A program made the translations under genes and the position numbers. From a virus: a stretch of DNA of 24,519 bases. Under the pieces are notes generated by a model. It ran no database searches. It had not been told where the DNA came from and saw nothing but the letters and a program-made list of their open reading frames with translations. The stretch covers positions 1 to 24,519 of the IMG/VR virus record IMGVR_UViG_3300042392_000350; one strand, 5' to 3'. Shown here in pieces: positions 20,410-24,519 of the stretch; position 1 is the first letter of the stretch; the number at the start of each line of letters is the position of its first letter.

Positions 20410-20859
20410 TTATACAGTTTCAGTTTGTGTGATAGGAGGTACACTTACAACAAAAGTTGCAGTAAATTTAACATCATCCTTATCAGCAGCATTAACATTA
20501 AAGTTGCTAATGAATACTAATTGACCAACACCACCATAAGTGATATCACCTGCTGTTGGAGTAGCTTTACCCATCTTAATTGCAAACAATGTTTGTGCAG
20601 CGTGAGCAGCATACAATTGTTGGTAGCTATCTTTAGAAGGAGTACCTGTTTCATCAATCGCAAAACCTTCACATTCAAAAGATTGGTTAAAAGATTGATT
20701 TGGAGTGTACTGGTCGCCACACTTAGAAGTTGCATCAATTGTTCCTAAAGTTGATGTCAAAGCATTAGAAGTCAAACAAGCAACAGGCTTGAATGTTCCA
20801 TCATTGTTAATGTCAGCTAAGAGGATATAATCTCTACCGCTTACTTTTGTTTCTGCCAT
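20410..20859 (-). CDS. major tail tube protein
   Basis: A 149-residue protein beginning MAETKVSGRDYILLAD with FKPVACLTSNALTST, SFNQSFECEGFA and VFISNFNVNAADKDDVKFTATF. That is the strand pattern of TP901-1-like major tail proteins, whose hexamers stack into the tube. The gene lies between the tail terminator and the chaperone pair, the standard place. It is likely among the most abundant products. No internal Ig-like domain is present. Confidence 0.82.
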   Translation of the reverse strand: MAETKVSGRDYILLADINNDGTFKPVACLTSNALTSTLGTIDATSKCGDQYTPNQSFNQSFECEGFAIDETGTPSKDSYQQLYAAHAAQTLFAIKMGKATPTAGDITYGGVGQLVFISNFNVNAADKDDVKFTATFVVSVPPITQTETV

Positions 20860-20870
20860 TTTATTTAATT

Positions 20871-21278
20871 TTAATTTTGAGTTATGATTATGTTATAAGT
20901 TATTAATACTCTAAAAACGTTATCTAAAGGGTTTAAGCCATCTAAGTTTCTTACACTTTCAACACTTAAACTTGATGCCGTAAATCCGTTTGCCAATGTA
21001 ATATTGGTGTCCGAATTGATTGCAGTCAAGACTAAATCGCTTATAGTTTCAGCACGTTTATATCCAAAGTTAGCATTTTTTGTAATAATATCAACTATGA
21101 TAGTAATTGTATTTGTATAACCTTCTTTGCCTTGATCTTGTGTTGATGTTCTGCCAGTTAAAACAATATACTCGTTACCTGCACCCTCTGGAGCAAAACC
21201 ATCATAAACAACCAATGAAGTTGCACTTGTCAAATTGGTATAAAACCACTTTTTTATCTCAATATTAGGATTTAACAT
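20871..21278 (-). CDS. tail terminator/completion protein
   Basis: A 135-residue protein with a DUF3168-like pattern: IKKWFYTNLTS, then VYDGFAPEGAGNEYIVLTGRTSTQDQGKE (strand with a conserved turn), NTITIIVDIITK, and YKRAETISDLVLTAIN. Members end tube polymerisation and join tail to head. It overlaps the gp10-like gene by 14 nt and precedes the tube gene by 11 nt, the expected gene order. Confidence 0.78.
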   Translation of the reverse strand: MLNPNIEIKKWFYTNLTSATSLVVYDGFAPEGAGNEYIVLTGRTSTQDQGKEGYTNTITIIVDIITKNANFGYKRAETISDLVLTAINSDTNITLANGFTASSLSVESVRNLDGLNPLDNVFRVLITYNIIITQN

Positions 21279-21702
21279 TCTTTAGCAATTTAGTTATTCT
21301 TTCAATTAATTTAGGTTTCTCATTTTCAAAAGCAGGTATTAAGAAAGGTTGTGGTCTAATATTTACTTTAGCAGCCTTTTTACCCTTAAATACAATAGCT
21401 AATTCTTCATAACCAGCTGGAACAGTTACTTCAGTTCCTGTTCCAAATTCAATGTATGGAGCATATTTTGCCTTTGCGCCAACAGTAAAAACAACCTCTT
21501 GCTTTTTGCTATCTTCTTTTAAATAAATGCTATTCCTTAAAAAACCTAAGTCAACAGGTGCTGCTCTTTTAGCATTAGATTGAATAGTCAAAGCAGATGC
21601 ATTCATTTCATCTCTTACTTCAGCTTGTATCTTAACATCCAATTTATCTAAGTCTTTAAATACATCAGCTAAATTTACCATATCTAAAGTAACTCTATCC
21701 AT
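21265..21702 (-). CDS. HK97 gp10-like head-tail joining protein
   Basis: A 145-residue protein with the clear signature of the HK97 gp10 family: AKRAAPVDLGFLRNSI (about 44-59), KYAPYIEFGTG (about 79-89) and PQPFLIPAFE near the end. These proteins sit at the neck or act in tail completion. Its ATG at 21702 overlaps the upstream stop. Good match in order and length. Confidence 0.88.
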   Translation of the reverse strand: MDRVTLDMVNLADVFKDLDKLDVKIQAEVRDEMNASALTIQSNAKRAAPVDLGFLRNSIYLKEDSKKQEVVFTVGAKAKYAPYIEFGTGTEVTVPAGYEELAIVFKGKKAAKVNIRPQPFLIPAFENEKPKLIERITKLLKNVKS

Positions 21703-22043
21703 TACTTGTAAATTATTAACTCCAAGAACCTATTTTGGTTCTCTACGTTCTTAATGGAATGTATTGTGTATCTATCGCCTTCAACCTCTACCTCGTACGA
21801 ATCTAATATAGTAACTCCAAAACGAATATAAAGGCGGTTTCTTTGGTCAAATTGTAATTCCGACTCTCCTATCTCACGAACTTGATTATCTGGTCTTAAA
21901 TCACCCCAAACAGTGCTTTGTAAGGCAAATGTGGTTGTGTACCCACCTTGACCATCACTTGTCCTTGTTGGAGCATAGATTCCAACTTGGCGAGTCATCG
22001 TGTTGGCATCAACGTAGTTTGCTTTCGCTTTTCCTAACTTCAT
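21702..22043 (-). CDS. head closure/head-tail adaptor protein
   Basis: A 113-residue protein with the pattern of the SPP1 gp16-like head-tail joining family: RQVGIYAPTRTSDGQGGYTTTF, VWGDLRP, and LYIRFGVTILDSYEVEVEGDRYTIHSI, then a final strand. Proteins of this family seal the connector after packaging. The order between the connector and gp10-like genes agrees. Confidence 0.82.
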   Translation of the reverse strand: MKLGKAKANYVDANTMTRQVGIYAPTRTSDGQGGYTTTFALQSTVWGDLRPDNQVREIGESELQFDQRNRLYIRFGVTILDSYEVEVEGDRYTIHSIKNVENQNRFLELIIYK

Positions 22044-22044
22044 A

Positions 22045-22587
22045 TTATAAAATTGGGCTTATTCTTGTCCATCTTTGACACGCTTTCCAAGATTTCTCAC
22101 AAATACCAGAATCACCATCTAAGCCTCTATTCTCGTAGTCATAAGAGATTTGGTCTAATATGGCTAATTTAAGGTCTTTAGGGATAGTTGTGTAACCAGC
22201 TTCATAAGTAGCCTTTAAATTGGCATATCTTGGTGAAACTAATTTAGGGAACTCATTGCCTATCAATTGTAAGTTAGGTGTTGTAACCTCCATAGCATTT
22301 TGCTCCATATCAAACAACTCAAACGTATCAATGTCAACTGGTCCGAATGGAATCTCAAAATTGCCACTTACATTGTTAAAATAAGTAGTTATGTCTTTTG
22401 GTATTAAACTCAATCCTGTTGCCACTTCAATAGCTTCCCTTGCTTGTGTAATCATTAACGTAATCAAAGTATCTTCAGCGGTTGTAGTAACACGGCAATA
22501 CAATTTTGCTTCTGCTAAAGTAACTGGCTCTGTTATTGGTGCGATAGGAACGGCACTAAAATCATTAATATAATTATTGTAAGACAT
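22045..22587 (-). CDS. head-tail connector protein (gp6/phiE125 gp8-like)
   Basis: A 180-residue protein. Its start (EPVTLAEAKLYCRV, then EDTLITLMITQAREAIEVATGLSL, about 19-57) is the hallmark of the phage gp6-like/phiE125 gp8 connector family, and the end has LKLAILDQISYDYENRG. It forms a ring under the portal. The ATG at 22587 lies only about 13 nt from a TAnnTTTG box, so its transcript may have almost no leader. Confidence 0.85.
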   Translation of the reverse strand: MSYNNYINDFSAVPIAPITEPVTLAEAKLYCRVTTTAEDTLITLMITQAREAIEVATGLSLIPKDITTYFNNVSGNFEIPFGPVDIDTFELFDMEQNAMEVTTPNLQLIGNEFPKLVSPRYANLKATYEAGYTTIPKDLKLAILDQISYDYENRGLDGDSGICEKSWKACQRWTRISPIL

Positions 22588-22599
22588 ACCCTTTTTTTA

Positions 22600-22607
22600 C
22601 AAAATTA
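22600..22607 (-). promoter_or_regulatory. TAATTTTG box, candidate promoter for the neck/tail genes
   Basis: A TAnnTTTG match on the minus strand, 17 nt downstream of the T-run of the capsid terminator and about 13 nt upstream of the connector ATG. A TTG lies only 12 nt before it, closer than usual for a -33 element. Confidence 0.4.
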
Positions 22608-22623
22608 CTTAATTTATTCCAAT

Positions 22624-22651
22624 AAAAAACCCCCACCGAATTGGCAGGGGT
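22624..22651 (-). terminator. intrinsic terminator after the capsid gene
   Basis: On the minus strand ACCCC (22651-22647) pairs with GGGGT (22633-22629), and the inner GCC/GGT pairs extend the stem with wobble pairs; six T residues (22629-22624) follow. It lies 24 nt after the stop of the capsid gene. Confidence 0.78.
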
Positions 22652-22674
22652 CATTATTTACTAAACCTTTAGAA

Positions 22675-23766
22675 CTATACGTTACCCATATCTGCATAGA
22701 TAGCAGAAGTAGTCAACATTAAGTTGATGTCTTCGTAACACTCAATACGAGCAGTTACCAAGTTCTTTTGGAAGTTTTCGCCATTCTCGTAAGAGAACTC
22801 AATAGCTAAACCTTCAACTTCAACTCTCTCTAAGTAGCTTGCGTCAAAGATTAATACTTTGTCATCAGTTACCCAAGAAGCAGATACAACAGGTACACCC
22901 CAGATTGTGATTCCGCCATTAGGGTTTACAACAACTGAACCAGAACCAGCATAGTAACCAGCAGCGATAGTTGCTTTCAATAAGCGACCCATTTGTGTTT
23001 GAGATACTAAAGCATAAGAAGGAACAAAGTTCGCAGTCTTTTGGTTGCCGATGTAATCAATCAATTGTAATAAATCATCTGTTTCAGCAGTTGTAGTTGA
23101 ACCAGTTGCAGCACCAGATACAGTAGAGAAAAACGCAGCGTTTTCAGCCTTGAAGAAATCTCTTTGTAACATTCTTGGTAAAGTCTGAGTCATAAATGGT
23201 AAAGACTTTAACATTTGCTTAGAGAAAGTAGAGAAACCAGCAAGGTAATCGTTTACAACTTTAACTTCTGTTAAAGAGTAGTTGTTTTCACCTTTGTTAG
23301 AACCTTCAGTTTGAGCAGCGATGTTGTTAGTCAAACCAGCGTTCTCACGATAGTAAACATACAATCCGCTTTCGCTTCTTACTGTTGGGATTAAATCTCT
23401 AAAGTTTAAACTTTGAGCAGGTTGGATAGCTGGATTTGGAGCATAAGATGCTTGTGCATCACCAGTTAAGTTACCGCTTAAAGTCATAGTCTTAACATCA
23501 GATAAATCCAAACGGAATTTACCATTGTTCTTTAAAGACTTTTCCATTGCATCGAATTGACCATCTAATTTTTCTAAGATAACCTCATCCATAAATTTAA
23601 CTTCCTTCTTAGCAGCTTTCTTTTGTGCAGCTAATTGTCCGTCGATTTGTTTTTGTAACTCGTCTTTTACAACAGTTACTTGTGCAGCCACCTCTTTAAT
23701 TTGAGCTTCTGCATTAGCTTGAAAACCTTTAAGGTTCTCAGCCATTTCGTTGATTAAATTTTCCAT
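22675..23766 (-). CDS. HK97-fold major capsid protein
   Basis: A 363-residue protein. Residues 1-85 form a coiled coil with many Ala, Lys and Glu, the delta domain that acts as internal scaffold and is removed by the protease. Then come the N-arm and E-loop (AQSLNFRDLIPTVRSESGLYVYYRE, about 117-141), a P-domain helix (FSTFSKQMLKSLPFMTQTLPRML), and the A-domain (SYALVSQTQMGRLLKATIA, ITIWGVPVVSASWV), ending in the typical FEDxNLM-like strand, here YEDINLMLTTSAIY. The upstream protease gene and downstream terminator fit a highly expressed capsid gene. Codon choice looks less AT-biased than in neighbours, by eye. Confidence 0.93.
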   Translation of the reverse strand: MENLINEMAENLKGFQANAEAQIKEVAAQVTVVKDELQKQIDGQLAAQKKAAKKEVKFMDEVILEKLDGQFDAMEKSLKNNGKFRLDLSDVKTMTLSGNLTGDAQASYAPNPAIQPAQSLNFRDLIPTVRSESGLYVYYRENAGLTNNIAAQTEGSNKGENNYSLTEVKVVNDYLAGFSTFSKQMLKSLPFMTQTLPRMLQRDFFKAENAAFFSTVSGAATGSTTTAETDDLLQLIDYIGNQKTANFVPSYALVSQTQMGRLLKATIAAGYYAGSGSVVVNPNGGITIWGVPVVSASWVTDDKVLIFDASYLERVEVEGLAIEFSYENGENFQKNLVTARIECYEDINLMLTTSAIYADMGNV

Positions 23767-23768
23767 TT

Positions 23769-24512
23769 TTACTTTTTAAATAGATTGTTAAATTGCTTAA
23801 TTGCCTTTAATACTTCCTCATTATTCTTTTCTTCTACCACTGGTGTCGGCTCAACTGCTTCTGCGGGTTGAGTGATTGTTTCAGTAATTTCCAAAGCCAA
23901 TAATTCAGCTTGTATTTGTTTTATTTGAATCTCCATTAAAGCAAAGGTGTCATCTGTGAATGTACCACCTCTAAATGCCTTAATTAAGTTTTCTAATCTT
24001 ATTGATAAGTTTTCTTTTGTTTCTTTGAACTCACCCTTGAAACCCAATGTTGGTGTTTCTGGATTAGCACCCCAAAGAACCGCAGAACCTTCATATAGTT
24101 TTAATTCCGTGATTGTACGCACACCAGTCTTTTGGTTTACATCCGACTTTAACGTACTAAATCCGATTGAGTGTTGATTGATTAAACCAGCTTCATATAA
24201 CTTGATAGCATCTTCGCCACATTCAGTTTCTATTAAGTCAGTAACCGCAACAAGCATATCGCCTTCTATGTATAACTCTTTAGGCTTACCTAAAGTATGT
24301 GCCATATCAGCTTTGTGGTCTACTAAAGACCAAATCATATTTTTACCCTTTGGTCCACGTTCTTTGATAGTCTTGGTAAACGCTTCAGCAACGATAATAT
24401 CGTTATCTAAATCAACGTTCCCAATTCTTGACCAACACGCTTTTACTGTTCTTGATTCTGGCTCTATATCCAAAATCATATCATTGTAGCTTTTGTTTTC
24501 AATCTTACTCAT
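23769..24512 (-). CDS. prohead (U35-type) serine protease
   Basis: A 247-residue protein. The N-terminal 160 residues have the herpes/HK97 prohead protease pattern: ACWSRIGNVDLDNDIIVAEAF, the catalytic His in LVDHKADM (H66), and the nucleophile in NQHSIGFST (S115). ELKLYEGSAVLWGANPET follows. The enzyme cleaves the capsid delta domain and itself during maturation. The C-terminal 80 residues are helical and charged, perhaps a scaffold-like tail. The ATG at 24512 is 7 nt from the window edge; the portal gene is expected just beyond. Confidence 0.92.
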   Translation of the reverse strand: MSKIENKSYNDMILDIEPESRTVKACWSRIGNVDLDNDIIVAEAFTKTIKERGPKGKNMIWSLVDHKADMAHTLGKPKELYIEGDMLVAVTDLIETECGEDAIKLYEAGLINQHSIGFSTLKSDVNQKTGVRTITELKLYEGSAVLWGANPETPTLGFKGEFKETKENLSIRLENLIKAFRGGTFTDDTFALMEIQIKQIQAELLALEITETITQPAEAVEPTPVVEEKNNEEVLKAIKQFNNLFKK

Positions 24513-24519
24513 ATAACAA

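Noticed and set aside
24178-24489. Plus-strand ORF of 103 codons opposite the protease
   Set aside because: Lies entirely over a well-recognised protease domain; no plus-strand gene is supported anywhere in the window.
1-24519. tRNA genes, CRISPR arrays, insertion sequences, integrase or attachment sites
   Set aside because: Looked for on both strands; no cloverleaf, regular spacer array, transposase motif or tyrosine/serine recombinase motif was recognised.

Overview
The window is a contiguous piece of a tailed double-stranded DNA phage with a siphovirus-type morphogenesis block: HK97-fold capsid, head-tail connectors, tail tube and a 587-residue tape measure. The host is most likely a member of the Bacteroidota. 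The sequence is AT-rich, starts lack Shine-Dalgarno sites and sit in A-rich leaders, promoter-like boxes follow the Bacteroidota TAnnTTTG pattern, and many small proteins resemble families I know from flavobacterial and related phages. Every gene I accept lies on the minus strand, so the biological order runs from right to left. Neither edge is a genome end: terminase and portal are absent and would be expected beyond the edges. No integrase, CI-type repressor, tRNA or CRISPR array was seen.

In reading order, 24512-15749 is the virion block: prohead protease, major capsid protein, a terminator followed at once by a promoter-like box, two connector/adaptor proteins, a gp10-like protein, tail terminator, tail tube protein, a tail assembly chaperone pair joined by a frameshift on an A10 run, tape measure and a large tail-tip protein. 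Then 15731-10660 holds a second tail-tube-like protein, a 1272-residue modular fibre with a self-cleaving S74 chaperone, and two small proteins. The lysis block (10646-8885) begins with a promoter-like box and encodes several one- or two-span membrane proteins, a membrane-anchored spanin candidate and a muramidase-like endolysin. A metallophosphoesterase, a small protein and an HExxH protein follow (8875-7386). Two tandem terminators (7365-7271) close this transcription unit.

From a promoter-like site near 7131-7098 the early/replication operon runs left: small proteins including a tandem paralogue pair and a ribbon-helix-helix candidate, a coiled-coil protein carrying a DnaA domain IV but no ATPase, a Bet-type annealing protein, a small protein with an SSB-like acidic tip, an HTH protein, a replication initiator, a NinG/Rap-type nuclease, several tiny ORFs, a zinc-ribbon protein, a ParB-like protein and, cut by the left edge, a Mom-like DNA modification protein. 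The layout suggests recombination-assisted replication using host polymerase and helicase, followed by DNA modification and packaging.

The most striking feature is inside the initiator gene. Two pairs of a 9-bp repeat, each pair spaced by 11 bp (one helical turn), lie 161 bp apart and are followed by a very AT-rich tract that encodes the interdomain linker. This is the design of the lambda origin inside gene O. Several ORFs shorter than 60 codons were found by reading the gaps and are listed with their coordinates.
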